From NCBI GenBank assembly GCA_030835125.1, contig JAUQWM010000044.1, forward strand, positions 124,001 through 188,000: DNA of 64,000 nt, read 5' to 3'. The DNA comes from Gemmatimonadaceae bacterium. GTDB taxonomy: Bacteria; Gemmatimonadota; Gemmatimonadetes; Gemmatimonadales; Gemmatimonadaceae. Below, one piece after another: positions 24,878 to 35,545 of this stretch. Within the stretch, counting starts at the first letter, position 1. The number at the start of each line of letters is the position of its first letter. The notes below the pieces were generated by a model, which ran no database searches, had not been told where the DNA came from, and saw only the letters and a program-made list of their open reading frames with translations. Both the position numbers and the translations under genes were made by a program.

Positions 24878-26122
24878 TCATTGGGTCATCAGCTGAAAGA
24901 ACTCCTTGTTCGTCTTGCTCTTCTTCATCTGTCGCAGCAGGAACGTGATCTGTTCCTCGGCCGGCATGTCCCCCAGGAAGGTGCGCAACAGGAACACGCG
25001 GTTCCGCTCCTCCTGGTTCAGCAGCAATTCCTCCTTCCGGGTTCCCGACTTGTTGATGTCGATTGCCGGGTAGATGCGCTGGTTGCCGATCTCGCGGCTG
25101 AGGACGAGCTCCATGTTGCCGGTCCCCTTGAACTCCTCGAAGATCACCTCGTCCATCCGCGACCCGGTCTCGATGAGCGCGGTGGCCACGATGGTGAGTG
25201 ACCCGCCGCCCTCGATCTTCCGCGCCGAGCCGAAGAACTTCTTGGGGCGCTGCATCGCCGATGCGTCAAGGCCCCCGGAGAGGATGCGGCCTGACTGCGG
25301 CAGCACCGCGTTATGCGCCCGCGCCAGCCGCGTGATGGAGTCCAGCAGGATCACCACGTCGCGGCCCACCTCGACGAGCCGCTTCGCCTTTTCGATCACC
25401 ATCTCCGCCACCTGCACGTGCCGCACGGCCGTCTCGTCGAACGTCGAGCTGATCACCTCGGCGCCGGGGACGTTCTCGCGGAAGTCCGTCACTTCCTCCG
25501 GGCGCTCGTCGATGAGCAGCACGATGAGCGTGACCTCCGGGTGGTTCTCGGAGATCGCGTTGGCCATCTTCTGGAGGAGGATCGTCTTGCCCGCCCGCGG
25601 CGGTGCGGTGATCAGCCCGCGCTGTCCCTTGCCGATCGGCGCCACCAGGTCGACGATGCGCATGGCGATGTCTCCGTTCTCGAGCCGGAGCCGCTCGTCG
25701 GGATAGACGGGACGCAGCGTGTCGAAGTTCGGGCGCGGCGTGTCGGGCTGCGGCTCGGCGCCGTTGAGCGTCGCCAGCCTCAGCAGCGCGAGGTAGCGCT
25801 CCCACGGCTTCGGCGGGCGGACTTCGCCGCTGATCGTGTCACCGGTGCGAAGGGAGAAACGCTTGATCTGCGACGGCGACACGTAGATGTCGTCCGGGCC
25901 GGCGAGGTAGTTCCAGTCCATCGCGCGCAGGAAGCCGTAGCCTTCCGGCAGGATCTCCAGCACGCCTTCCGCCTGCAGCGTGTTGGACCCGTCGAGCAGC
26001 TTCTGCTCGATGCGGTAGATGATGTCCTGCTTCCGCAGGCCGGAGGTGTCGGGAACGCCCAGGCTGTCCGCGAGCGCAAGGAGCTCAGGGACCGACTTGC
26101 GTCTGAGTTCGGCGATGTCCAC
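24878..26122 (-). CDS. rho: transcription termination factor Rho
   Basis: 414 residues, a compact Rho. The N-terminal Rho_N helices ([20 protein letters not shown]) are followed by an RNA-binding cold-shock-like domain ([20 protein letters not shown]). The RecA-like ATPase has [13 protein letters not shown] (Walker A), [16 protein letters not shown] (Walker B) and the Q-loop/R-loop region [18 protein letters not shown]. It is a hexameric helicase that ends transcription at rut sites. It is monocistronic here, with the tRNA cluster upstream on the same strand. Confidence 0.97.
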   Translation of the reverse strand: MDIAELRRKSVPELLALADSLGVPDTSGLRKQDIIYRIEQKLLDGSNTLQAEGVLEILPEGYGFLRAMDWNYLAGPDDIYVSPSQIKRFSLRTGDTISGEVRPPKPWERYLALLRLATLNGAEPQPDTPRPNFDTLRPVYPDERLRLENGDIAMRIVDLVAPIGKGQRGLITAPPRAGKTILLQKMANAISENHPEVTLIVLLIDERPEEVTDFRENVPGAEVISSTFDETAVRHVQVAEMVIEKAKRLVEVGRDVVILLDSITRLARAHNAVLPQSGRILSGGLDASAMQRPKKFFGSARKIEGGGSLTIVATALIETGSRMDEVIFEEFKGTGNMELVLSREIGNQRIYPAIDINKSGTRKEELLLNQEERNRVFLLRTFLGDMPAEEQITFLLRQMKKSKTNKEFFQLMTQ

Positions 26123-26272
26123 CTGGAACCAGATGGGTGATGGGAGAGTTGAGATGGGTCAGGCGCCGACCCACGACGTGGCGGCGCGACCGGTGGGTCG
26201 GGCGAGGACCCTCGGTGAGGCAGGGATGGGCCGAGCCTTCGGGCAGAAACGGCGCCCGAAAGCGAAGGCAGG

Positions 26273-26346
26273 TGCGCGAGGCGGGATTCGAACCCACGAC
26301 CTTCGGCTCCGGAGGCCGACGCTCTATCCAGCTGAGCTACTCGCGC
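26273..26346 (-). tRNA. tRNA-Arg (CCG)
   Basis: Cloverleaf on the minus strand: acceptor GCGCGAG/CTCGCGC, D-arm GCTCAGCTGGATAGAGC, anticodon loop CTCCGGA (anticodon CCG), T-loop TTCGAAT. The discriminator is A and CCA is not encoded. It is the last gene of the cluster. Confidence 0.95.
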
Positions 26347-26391
26347 TTGGTCGGCAGCTGTGGGGCCGCGGACTTGTTGTATGTGTACCAG

Positions 26392-26465
26392 TCGGGGCGA
26401 CTGGATTTGAACCAGCGACCTCCTGCTCCCGAAGCAGGCGCTCTACCGGGCTAAGCTACGCCCCG
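26392..26465 (-). tRNA. tRNA-Pro (CGG)
   Basis: Acceptor CGGGGCG/CGCCCCG with the C1-G72 pair typical of bacterial proline tRNA; anticodon loop TTCGGGA (anticodon CGG); T-loop TTCAAAT. CCA is not encoded. Confidence 0.95.
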
Positions 26466-26488
26466 AATCCATTCCCACCGGTTTTCGT

Positions 26489-26548
26489 GATGCCTGATCC
26501 CTGATGCCTGATGCCTGATGCCTGATGCCTGATGCCTGATGCCTGATT
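26489..26548. repeat. 7-bp tandem repeat GATGCCT inside the tRNA cluster
   Basis: About eight copies of GATGCCT (one variant, GATCCCT) between tRNA-Arg(ACG) and tRNA-Pro(CGG). It would be transcribed in the tRNA precursor. Confidence 0.88.
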
Positions 26549-26556
26549 TGGTGTAG

Positions 26557-26630
26557 CGCGCCCTGAGAGACTCGAACTCCCAACCTTCTGATCCGTAGTC
26601 AGATGCTCTATCCAATTGAGCTAAGGGCGC
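26557..26630 (-). tRNA. tRNA-Arg (ACG)
   Basis: Acceptor GCGCCCT/AGGGCGC; D-arm GCTCAATTGGATAGAGC; anticodon loop CTACGGA (anticodon ACG, presumably edited to ICG by TadA); T-loop TTCGAGT. CCA is not encoded. Confidence 0.95.
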
Positions 26631-26684
26631 TTGTGACCTGCGACCCGGACGGATCCCGGGATTGCCATTCATATAGATGAAGAA

Positions 26685-26704
26685 CGGCCCGCACGAGCGG
26701 GCCG
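26685..26704 (-). terminator. hairpin between tRNA-Val and tRNA-Arg(ACG)
   Basis: A perfect 8-bp stem CGGCCCGC with loop ACGA; on the minus strand it is followed by TTCTTCAT. It could be a weak terminator or a processing signal within the tRNA transcript. Confidence 0.45.
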
Positions 26705-26722
26705 CAAGGTACCCGAGTCCAA

Positions 26723-26796
26723 TGGGCGGTACAAGACTCGAACTTGTGACCTCCACGATGTCAACGTGGCGCTCTACCCAACTGAGCTAACCGCCC
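26723..26796 (-). tRNA. tRNA-Val (GAC)
   Basis: Acceptor GGGCGGT/ACCGCCC; D-arm GCTCAGTTGGGTAGAGC; anticodon loop TTGACAT (anticodon GAC); T-loop TTCGAGT; discriminator A; CCA is not encoded. Confidence 0.95.
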
Positions 26797-26801
26797 AAAA
26801 A

Positions 26802-26873
26802 CCAGACGGGGGACATGGGACGGGAGACGGCCGCCTCTTCATCTCCTGTCCCATGTCTCCCGTCCGCCGTCTC
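26802..26873. repeat. inverted 7-bp-type repeat between tRNA-Gly and tRNA-Val
   Basis: GACGGGGGACATGGGACGGG (26802-26821) is complementary to CCTGTCCCATGTCTCCCGTC (26846-26865), with CGCCGTCTC beyond, so the spacer folds into a hairpin of about 25 bp. Confidence 0.8.
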
Positions 26874-26877
26874 AAAG

Positions 26878-26950
26878 AGCGGGAAACGGGACTCGAACCC
26901 GCGACCCCAACCTTGGCAAGGTTGTGCTCTACCAACTGAGCTATTCCCGC
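26878..26950 (-). tRNA. tRNA-Gly (GCC)
   Basis: Acceptor GCGGGAA/TTCCCGC with discriminator U, usual for bacterial tRNA-Gly; anticodon loop TTGCCAA (anticodon GCC); T-loop TTCGAGT. CCA is not encoded. Confidence 0.95.
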
Positions 26951-27060
26951 GACACGTCCTGCCGAGTACCCGACTGGGGCCCGTCACAGCCTGGGACCGC
27001 TCGCCCCAGGACGGGAACGGGACCGCCGAATCAGGTGACCAACCGGAGACGCCTACCCGA

Positions 27061-27133
<73 letters not shown>

Positions 27134-27168
27134 GGGGCCCTGAAAAGGCCATCTTTCAGGAACCGGGT

Positions 27169-27197
27169 AGTGTACCCCGGGGTAGGTTCCAAGTCAA
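27169..27197 (-). promoter_or_regulatory. sigma-70 promoter of the tRNA cluster
   Basis: On the minus strand: TTGACT (-35, 27192-27197), a 17-bp spacer, then TACACT (-10, 27169-27174). The start would be near 27161, upstream of tRNA-Ala. It is one of two near-consensus promoters seen in the window. Confidence 0.75.
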
Positions 27198-27367
27198 GCA
27201 AACCACTCTGGCGAAACACGTTGCGAACTGTATCTTCATCCCGTCGCTGGCTCCCTTTCGCGTGCCGCACGTAATACCCGGTCGTTCCGCGTTTTCGCAC
27301 CCTGAGACGCTCCCGAGCGGCTTCACCGTACCACCGACTCCCCCCCGGAGTCTGAGGACATCAATAA

Positions 27368-28255
27368 ATGCCTGAGGTCAAGCGCCGGCGGCGCCGTGCA
27401 GCCCCGCCGGGCATCGCGCCCAGTGAACCCGAGCGCGACATTCTCGATCAATACCTCTACGAGGTCAGCACCTACCCACTGCTCAAGCCAGTGGAGGAGA
27501 TCGCGCTCGCCCGCCGCATCCGTTCGGGCGACCAGGACGCCCTTCAGGAGCTGGTCAAGCGCAACCTGCGCTTCGTCATCTCCGTGGCCAAGAAGTACCA
27601 GAATCGCGGGCTTCCCCTCATCGACCTGATCGGCGAAGGGAACGTCGGCCTGCTCACCGCCGCGCGGAAGTTCGATCCGGACCAGGGCGTGAAGTTCATC
27701 TCCTATGCCGTGTGGTGGATTCGTCAGGCAATCCTGTCGTCGCTGGCTCGCCAGGGGCGCACCGTGCGCGTGCCGCTCAATCGCACCGCCGACCTGTCGC
27801 GCATCATCAAGGCATCGGAAATCCTCAGGCAGAAGCTGCGTCGTGAGCCTTCTCCCGAGGAGCTGGCCCAGTTGACGGGACTGTCGGTCGACGTGGTGCA
27901 GTCGCTGGCGGCGCTGAACACGGGCGATGTGCGGCTCGATGCGCCGATGGACCCGGAAGGCGACCGTTCGCTCATCGAGCGCTTCGTCGCCGACGAGATG
28001 CCGGATACCGAGGAGGAGGCGATGAACCGCTTCCTCACGGACGAGATCGAGCTCGCGCTGTCGACGCTGCCGCCGCGCGACGCCAAGGTGCTGCGCCTCT
28101 ACTTCGGGCTCGAGGGCGGAAGGGAACACACGCTCGAGGAGATCGGCTCGATGCTGGGCGTGACCCGCGAGCGGGTCCGGCAATTGCGCGACCGCGCGCT
28201 CAAGCGGCTGCGTGAGGGCGATGTCGGACGGGCGCTGAGCAGTTTCGCGGCATAG
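27368..28255 (+). CDS. RpoD/RpoS-like sigma-70 factor, short form
   Basis: 295 residues. Region 1.1 is absent; the protein starts with a basic stretch (KRRRRRAAPP), then region 1.2 (DILDQYLYEVSTYPLL), region 2 (NLRFVISVAKKYQNRGLPLIDLIGEGNVGL, KFISYAVWWIRQAI), region 3 (EPSPEELAQLTGLSVD) and region 4 (PRDAKVLRLYFGLEGG, TLEEIGSMLGVTRERVRQLR). This is a complete group 1/2 sigma, but whether it is the housekeeping factor cannot be decided from the window. It is divergent from the tRNA cluster and has its own terminator. Confidence 0.93.
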   Translation: MPEVKRRRRRAAPPGIAPSEPERDILDQYLYEVSTYPLLKPVEEIALARRIRSGDQDALQELVKRNLRFVISVAKKYQNRGLPLIDLIGEGNVGLLTAARKFDPDQGVKFISYAVWWIRQAILSSLARQGRTVRVPLNRTADLSRIIKASEILRQKLRREPSPEELAQLTGLSVDVVQSLAALNTGDVRLDAPMDPEGDRSLIERFVADEMPDTEEEAMNRFLTDEIELALSTLPPRDAKVLRLYFGLEGGREHTLEEIGSMLGVTRERVRQLRDRALKRLREGDVGRALSSFAA

Positions 28256-28403
28256 TCGAGGTCCGAGGTCTGGGGTCGGAGGGGCGGCGCTGCAGAGCGT
28301 CGCCCCTTTTTCTTCGCCGGCCACTTACCATGGACCGAACCGCCAATCACATTCCTGCTGTCCGTCTTGCCTGACCTCCGACCTCGGACCTCGGACCTCT
28401 GAT
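28256..28403. repeat. paired 7-bp repeats (GAGGTCC and GGACCTC) around the sigma-factor terminator
   Basis: GTCGAGGTCCGAGGTCTGGG follows the sigma-factor stop and complementary GACCTCGGACCTCGGACCTC copies (28373-28398) end at the first conserved codons of the MlaF-like gene, so the right arm occupies its translation-start region. The unit is the same as at 10614-10699. Confidence 0.82.
28280..28312 (+). terminator. rho-independent terminator after the sigma factor
   Basis: Stem AGGGGCGGCGCT with AGCGTCGCCCCT (one G-U pair), loop GCAG, then TTTTTC. Confidence 0.88.
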
Positions 28404-29148
28404 CTCCCTACGGAACGTCCACAAGGCCTTCGGGCCCAAGCAGGTGCTCACCGGGTTCTCCCTCGAGGTCGAGGAAGGGGAGACGATGGTGATCATCGGG
28501 TATTCGGGGTCGGGCAAGTCGGTGGCGATCAAGCACATCGTCGGGCTGCTGGAACCGGACCAGGGGACGGTGTTCGTGGACGGGCTCGAGGTGCCGAAGC
28601 TGCCCCGTCGCGAGCTCTATGCACTCCGCTCCCGCATCGGCTACGTCTTCCAGTTCGCGGCGCTCTTCGACTCGCTCAGCATCGGGGAGAACGTCTCGAT
28701 GGGGCTCCGCAAGCAGGGCCTGCTCAACGCCGCCGAGATCACCCAGCGCGTGGACGAGGCGCTCGACCTGGTCGACCTGCCTAACGTGAAGGAGCGGTTC
28801 CCGGCCGAGCTGTCGGGCGGGATGCGGAAGCGCGTGGGGCTGGCGCGGGCGATCGCGCTCCGGCCCAAGTACCTGCTTTACGACGAGCCCACCACCGGTC
28901 TCGACCCGGTCACCAGCGCGGTCATCGACGAGCTGATGATCCGGATGCGCGAGAAGCTGGGCGTCACGTCGATCGTGATCACGCACGACATGCGGAGCGC
29001 CTACCGGGTCGGCTCACGGATCGCGATGCTGTACGAGGGGAAGGTGCGCCAGGTGGGGACGGTGGACGAGATCCGGGCGACGAAGGACCCGATCGTGCGG
29101 CAGTTCATCGAGGGACGCGCCGAGGTCGACCTGAGCGCACTGGCCTGA
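28399..29148 (+). CDS. MlaF-like ABC transporter ATP-binding protein
   Basis: About 249 residues. Walker A is GYSGSGKS, the Q-loop lies in IGYVFQFAALFDSLS, the signature is ELSGGMRKRVGLARA, Walker B is YLLYDEP and the switch His is in VITHD. The LRNVHKAFG and SMGLRKQG segments match MlaF/Ttg2A, the ATPase that drives phospholipid transport between membranes. The conserved N-terminus (ISLRNVHKAF) has no ATG, GTG or TTG: an in-frame TGA lies just upstream and the only candidate is CTG at 28399, next to a repeat arm. GTG 28442 would delete the first strand. No MlaE or MlaD gene follows. Confidence 0.85.
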   Translation: MISLRNVHKAFGPKQVLTGFSLEVEEGETMVIIGYSGSGKSVAIKHIVGLLEPDQGTVFVDGLEVPKLPRRELYALRSRIGYVFQFAALFDSLSIGENVSMGLRKQGLLNAAEITQRVDEALDLVDLPNVKERFPAELSGGMRKRVGLARAIALRPKYLLYDEPTTGLDPVTSAVIDELMIRMREKLGVTSIVITHDMRSAYRVGSRIAMLYEGKVRQVGTVDEIRATKDPIVRQFIEGRAEVDLSALA

Positions 29149-29150
29149 CG

Positions 29151-29597
29151 ATGGCTCGGAACAAGCCCCGCCTCGAGACCTCGGCCGGCGGCGTGGTCAT
29201 GCACGCCGGGCCCCAGGAACCGTTGTACCTGTTGATCCGCGACAGCTACGGGAACTGGGGCTTTCCCAAGGGGCACCTCGAGCAGGGCGAACGCCCCGAA
29301 GACGCGGCGGTGCGCGAGGTGCGCGAGGAGACGGGCCTGGGCGAGGTGCGGCTGCGGGCGCCGATCCACACCATCGACTGGTACTTCCGCTTTCGCGGGC
29401 GGCTGATCCACAAGGTCTGCCATTTCTTCCTGATGGAGGCCGAGGACATGCACACCAGCCCCCAGGCGGACGAGGGGATCACGGCCTGCCGGTGGGAGCG
29501 GTTCGCCGACGCCGTGGCGCTGGTGTCCTACGAGAACGCGCGCGACGTTCTGCGCCGGGCGCACGGGCAGGTGCCGGGCCACACGCCGGCTGCCTGA
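29151..29597 (+). CDS. Nudix hydrolase
   Basis: 148 residues. The Nudix box is complete: GHLEQGERPEDAAVREVREE then TGLG, fitting GX5EX7REUXEEXGU, and is preceded by NWGFPK. This arrangement, SAGGVV...NWGFPKGHLE, is common in diadenosine/diphosphoinositol polyphosphate hydrolases, but the substrate is not certain. It starts 2 bp after the MlaF-like stop, so they are co-transcribed. Confidence 0.92.
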   Translation: MARNKPRLETSAGGVVMHAGPQEPLYLLIRDSYGNWGFPKGHLEQGERPEDAAVREVREETGLGEVRLRAPIHTIDWYFRFRGRLIHKVCHFFLMEAEDMHTSPQADEGITACRWERFADAVALVSYENARDVLRRAHGQVPGHTPAA

Positions 29598-29610
29598 CGA
29601 GAACCGGCCC

Positions 29611-30420
29611 GTGTCCATGGTCGTGCCGCCCACGTACGCCGCTCCCGTCACCATCGCCGTCTGCGCGGCGCGCGACCGCGCGCGGGCGCTGGCGCGGTCG
29701 GCCTTCCCGCGTCGCCGCTGCCGGCTGGCGCTGGCGCGCACGGCCGGTGAGCTGGAACGGGTGTTCCGGGAGACGCTGGTGGACGCGGCCCTGGTGGACG
29801 TCCACGCGCCGAACGACGACACCTGGAAGGCGGTGGCGCTGGCGGCGGAATTCCCGAGCGCGCCGTTCTTCGCGCTGACGCCGCTGCGGCCGGGGGATGC
29901 GGCCATCGCGGCCCGCTGCGCGGCGGCGGACGTGGCCGACCTGGTGACCGAGGGCGTCGACGACGGCGTGCTGCGCGACCTGGTCCTGCCGCGGACGTTC
30001 ACGGCCCGCTTCACCGACGCGCTCCGCGACCCGCCGTCCGCGTTAGGCCTGTCCGGCCCGCTCCACCTCGCCACCTGGCGGTTCCTGGTCGCCCATGGGG
30101 GACGGCCGGTGCGCACCGACACCATCGCCGCGGCGCTGGGCGTGACGCGCGAACACCTGAGCCGTGCCTTCAGCGCCGGGGGCTCGGCCAACCTGAAGCG
30201 GATCATCGACCTCGTCCGGCTCCTCGCGGCCGCTGAACTGGCGAAGAACCCCGGGTACGACGTGTCCGACATCGCGCGGGTGCTAGATTACGCCTCGTCG
30301 TCGCACCTGTCCACGACCTCACAACGGATCGCGGGCACGAAGCCGGCATCGCTGGCGCGGCTGCGGACGGTGGACCTGATCGACCGGTTCGTGAAGGGGA
30401 GGACGCGGAGCAGGGGGTAG
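29611..30420 (+). CDS. AraC-type helix-turn-helix regulator
   Basis: 269 residues. The N-terminal half (VTIAVCAARDRARALARSAF, then ALVDVHAPNDDTW) looks like a degenerate receiver or sensing domain without clear phosphorylation residues. The C-terminal half has two HTH motifs in AraC spacing: TDTIAAALGVTREHLSRAFS and DVSDIARVLDYASSSHLSTT. The GTG at 29611 or the ATG at 29617 could start it, 13 bp after the Nudix gene. Target genes are unknown. Confidence 0.75.
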   Translation: MSMVVPPTYAAPVTIAVCAARDRARALARSAFPRRRCRLALARTAGELERVFRETLVDAALVDVHAPNDDTWKAVALAAEFPSAPFFALTPLRPGDAAIAARCAAADVADLVTEGVDDGVLRDLVLPRTFTARFTDALRDPPSALGLSGPLHLATWRFLVAHGGRPVRTDTIAAALGVTREHLSRAFSAGGSANLKRIIDLVRLLAAAELAKNPGYDVSDIARVLDYASSSHLSTTSQRIAGTKPASLARLRTVDLIDRFVKGRTRSRG

Positions 30421-30429
30421 GGGGAGGGA

Positions 30430-30517
30430 GCTGCGTGCTGATTGCTGCCTGCTGCTGCTAGTCCTGCGTGCTGGGGCTGGAGCTGGGGCTGGGGCTGGGG
30501 CTGGGGTCCTCCACTCG
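30430..30517. repeat. left inverted arm of the four-helix-bundle element
   Basis: Begins GCTGCGTGCTGATTGCTGCC and continues with CTGCTGCTG and CTGGGGCTGG copies (6-bp unit). It is the inverted complement of 31019-31105. The inner part is translated as the Pro/Ser tail of the four-helix-bundle gene. Confidence 0.85.
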
Positions 30518-30970
30518 CTGGCGGCGGCGGATCCGGTCCTCCGATGCTCCGGCTCGCTCCCTCGGTACCGCCACGACCAGGATCTTGATCGCCCGCGTCA
30601 GCAGGTAGGCACGCTCGAGCGCCGATTCCTCGCCCAGCCACCGAACGGCGCGGCGATACCACTCGCGTGACTCTCGTGCCGAGCCGAGTGCTATCTCGTA
30701 AAACCGGGCGCGTTCCTTGCCCGAGAAACGTGAGTATCCTTCCGCGATGTTCACGCCGATCGAGTCCACCGCTCGCTCCAACTGATTCACCACGTGCGGC
30801 GGCGCGCCAGCGCGGATCAGGACGGTGACATCGTCGCGCGCGACGTCGGTCAGGAACAGCCCGATTCGGTAGGCCGGGAGTTTCCAGATTGGGTCACCGA
30901 ACAGTTCCGGCGGAGTTCTCGCCTCGAACGCCGCGAACTTTTCCTGGAGAGTCGTCACGGTAGCCAGCAT
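30458..30970 (-). CDS. four-helix-bundle protein (23S rRNA intervening-sequence protein family)
   Basis: 170 residues from the ATG at 30970. The core (LQEKFAAFEART...LPAYRIGLFLTDVARDD; LERAVDSIGVNIAEGYSRFS; KERARFYEIALGSARESREW; LLTRAIKILVVAVPRERA) matches PF05635/TIGR02436, originally found in 23S rRNA intervening sequences and related to the Avd accessory protein of diversity-generating retroelements. The C-terminal tail ([15 protein letters not shown]) is encoded by the flanking repeat. The gene sits between inverted arms of about 87 bp. Function is unknown; nucleic-acid binding is inferred from basic surfaces in the family. Confidence 0.85.
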   Translation of the reverse strand: MLATVTTLQEKFAAFEARTPPELFGDPIWKLPAYRIGLFLTDVARDDVTVLIRAGAPPHVVNQLERAVDSIGVNIAEGYSRFSGKERARFYEIALGSARESREWYRRAVRWLGEESALERAYLLTRAIKILVVAVPRERAGASEDRIRRRQRVEDPSPSPSPSSSPSTQD

Positions 30971-31018
30971 AGGGCTGTCTGATGAGACTCCTTCATCGTG
31001 GGAACGCAGGTAGTGTCT

Positions 31019-31105
31019 TTCCAGCTCCAGCTCCAGCCCCAGCCCCAGCCCCAGCCCCAGCACCCAGCGGCAGCAGCAGCAGGCAGCAATCAGCACGCAG
31101 CATGA
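31019..31105. repeat. right inverted arm of the four-helix-bundle element
   Basis: CCAGCTCCAGCTCCAGCCCC and further CAGCCC copies, then CAGCAGCAGCAGGCAGCAAT and CAGCACGCAGC, mirroring the arm at 30430-30517. Together they could bring the ends of a 676-bp segment into a long stem. Confidence 0.85.
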
Positions 31106-31126
31106 ATCCTTGCTTGCCGTCCCTGC

Positions 31127-31144
31127 TTGTGATATTTTTCACAA
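31127..31144. promoter_or_regulatory. Rex-type operator upstream of atpA
   Basis: TTGTGATATTTTTCACAA is an 18-bp dyad with 6-bp perfect arms (8 bp counting the flanking GC) and an AT-only centre, matching the consensus TTGTGA-N6-TCACAA of the NADH-sensing repressor Rex. It also fits CRP/FNR. It ends 34 bp before the atpA ATG. Confidence 0.7.
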
Positions 31145-31178
31145 GCTCCTCCCCCCTTCAATAAATCAGAGACCCCGC

Positions 31179-32750
<1,572 letters not shown>

Positions 32751-32797
32751 GCACGCTCGTCTCCCGCCTCCCAACTCCCCTCTCCAGCCTCGCCTAG

Positions 32798-33658
32798 ATG
32801 GCCAAGGGTCGCGAACTCAAGCGCCGCATCAAGACGGTCGAGAACACGCGCAAGATCACGCGAACGATGGAGCTCGTCGCCACGTCGCGGATGAAGCGCG
32901 CCCAGGACCGCGTGGCCTCGGCGCGTCCCTACGCGCGCGCGTTAGGCGACGTGATCGCCGGCCTGTACTCGCCCGACCTGGCCGACCGGTTCCCGCTGCT
33001 GCGGCAGCCGGCGCAGGCGAGGCGGGCCGCGGTGATCCTGCTGACGTCGAATCGCGGGCTCTGCGGCGGGTTCAACGCGAACCTCATCCGCGAGGCGCGG
33101 GGTCTGCTGTCCCGCCTGCGCGGGCAGGGGACCGAGGTGGAGCTGCACGTGGTGGGCCGCAAGGGCATCGGCTACTTCAAGTACGTCGGCCAGCCGATGG
33201 CCACGCAGCGGACCGACATCACGGACCGCCCGCGCGCCGACGACGCCTCGTCGCTGGTGGACGGCCTGATGCGGGATTTCGTGTCGGGCGCGCTCGACGC
33301 CGTGTACGTGGTGTACGCGCAGTTCCGGTCGGCGATCTCCACGCCGCCGACGAGCGATCGGCTCCTGCCGGTGCAGCCACCGACACGGAGCGGGCCGCTG
33401 CCGGACTACCTGCTGTACCCCTCGGCGGAGGACATCCTCACGGAGTTGCTGCCGTCGTACGTGCGGAACGCGGTATACCGCGCGCTGGTCGAAACAGCGG
33501 CAGGCGAGCAGGGCGCTCGGCGGACCGCGATGAAGAACGCCACGGATAACGCGACGGACATGATGAATACCCTGACGCGCACGTTCAATCGGGCTCGTCA
33601 GGCAGGGATCACCCAGGAAATCGCCGAGATTGTTGGGGGGGCGGCGGCTCTTGAATAA
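32798..33658 (+). CDS. atpG: F1 ATP synthase subunit gamma
   Basis: 286 residues. The N-terminal helix LKRRIKTVENTRKITRTMEL with VATSRMKRAQ and the C-terminal helix ATDNATDMMNTLTRTFNRAR with QAGITQEIAEIVGGAAAL form the rotor coiled coil; LTSNRGLCGGFNANLIRE is the Rossmann-like middle. The ATG follows atpA by 47 bp. The ALG near residue 50 uses TTA in GTTAGGC. A 180-bp repeat-containing gap separates it from atpD. Confidence 0.96.
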   Translation: MAKGRELKRRIKTVENTRKITRTMELVATSRMKRAQDRVASARPYARALGDVIAGLYSPDLADRFPLLRQPAQARRAAVILLTSNRGLCGGFNANLIREARGLLSRLRGQGTEVELHVVGRKGIGYFKYVGQPMATQRTDITDRPRADDASSLVDGLMRDFVSGALDAVYVVYAQFRSAISTPPTSDRLLPVQPPTRSGPLPDYLLYPSAEDILTELLPSYVRNAVYRALVETAAGEQGARRTAMKNATDNATDMMNTLTRTFNRARQAGITQEIAEIVGGAAALE

Positions 33659-33673
33659 CGCTTCTTCTTCTGA

Positions 33674-35275
<1,602 letters not shown>

Positions 35276-35277
35276 TC

Positions 35278-35523
35278 ATGCTGACCGTGTCGGTGATCTC
35301 GCCGGAGAAGACCCTGTTCGAGGGGACCGTGGCCAGCCTCGTGGCGCCGGCCTACGACGGCGAGGTGGGTATCCTGCCCCAGCACGCGCCGATGATGACG
35401 CTGCTGGGGAAGGGGGAGTTGCGCCTGGGCCCCGATGGCGCCGACGGCCGCTTCCAGATCGCGGGCGGGTTCCTCCAGGTGCTGAACGACTCGGTCCGGG
35501 TCGTGACGGAGAACGCGAAGTAG
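35278..35523 (+). CDS. atpC: F1 ATP synthase subunit epsilon, short form
   Basis: 81 residues, only the N-terminal beta-sandwich domain: VSVISPEKTLFEGTVASLVA, GEVGILPQHAPMMTLLGKGE and the closing strand LQVLNDSVRVVTENAK. The C-terminal two-helix domain found in longer homologs (about 130 residues), which inhibits ATP hydrolysis, is missing. Some phyla naturally have this form. The ATG follows atpD by two bases. Confidence 0.93.
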   Translation: MLTVSVISPEKTLFEGTVASLVAPAYDGEVGILPQHAPMMTLLGKGELRLGPDGADGRFQIAGGFLQVLNDSVRVVTENAK

Positions 35524-35545
35524 GGCAACGACCGGCGCCCGTGAC

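Noticed and set aside
30971-31096. Extension of the four-helix-bundle protein to a start at 31096
   Set aside because: The added residues (CCCC, then [12 protein letters not shown]) are translation of the inverted repeat arm, not protein sequence.
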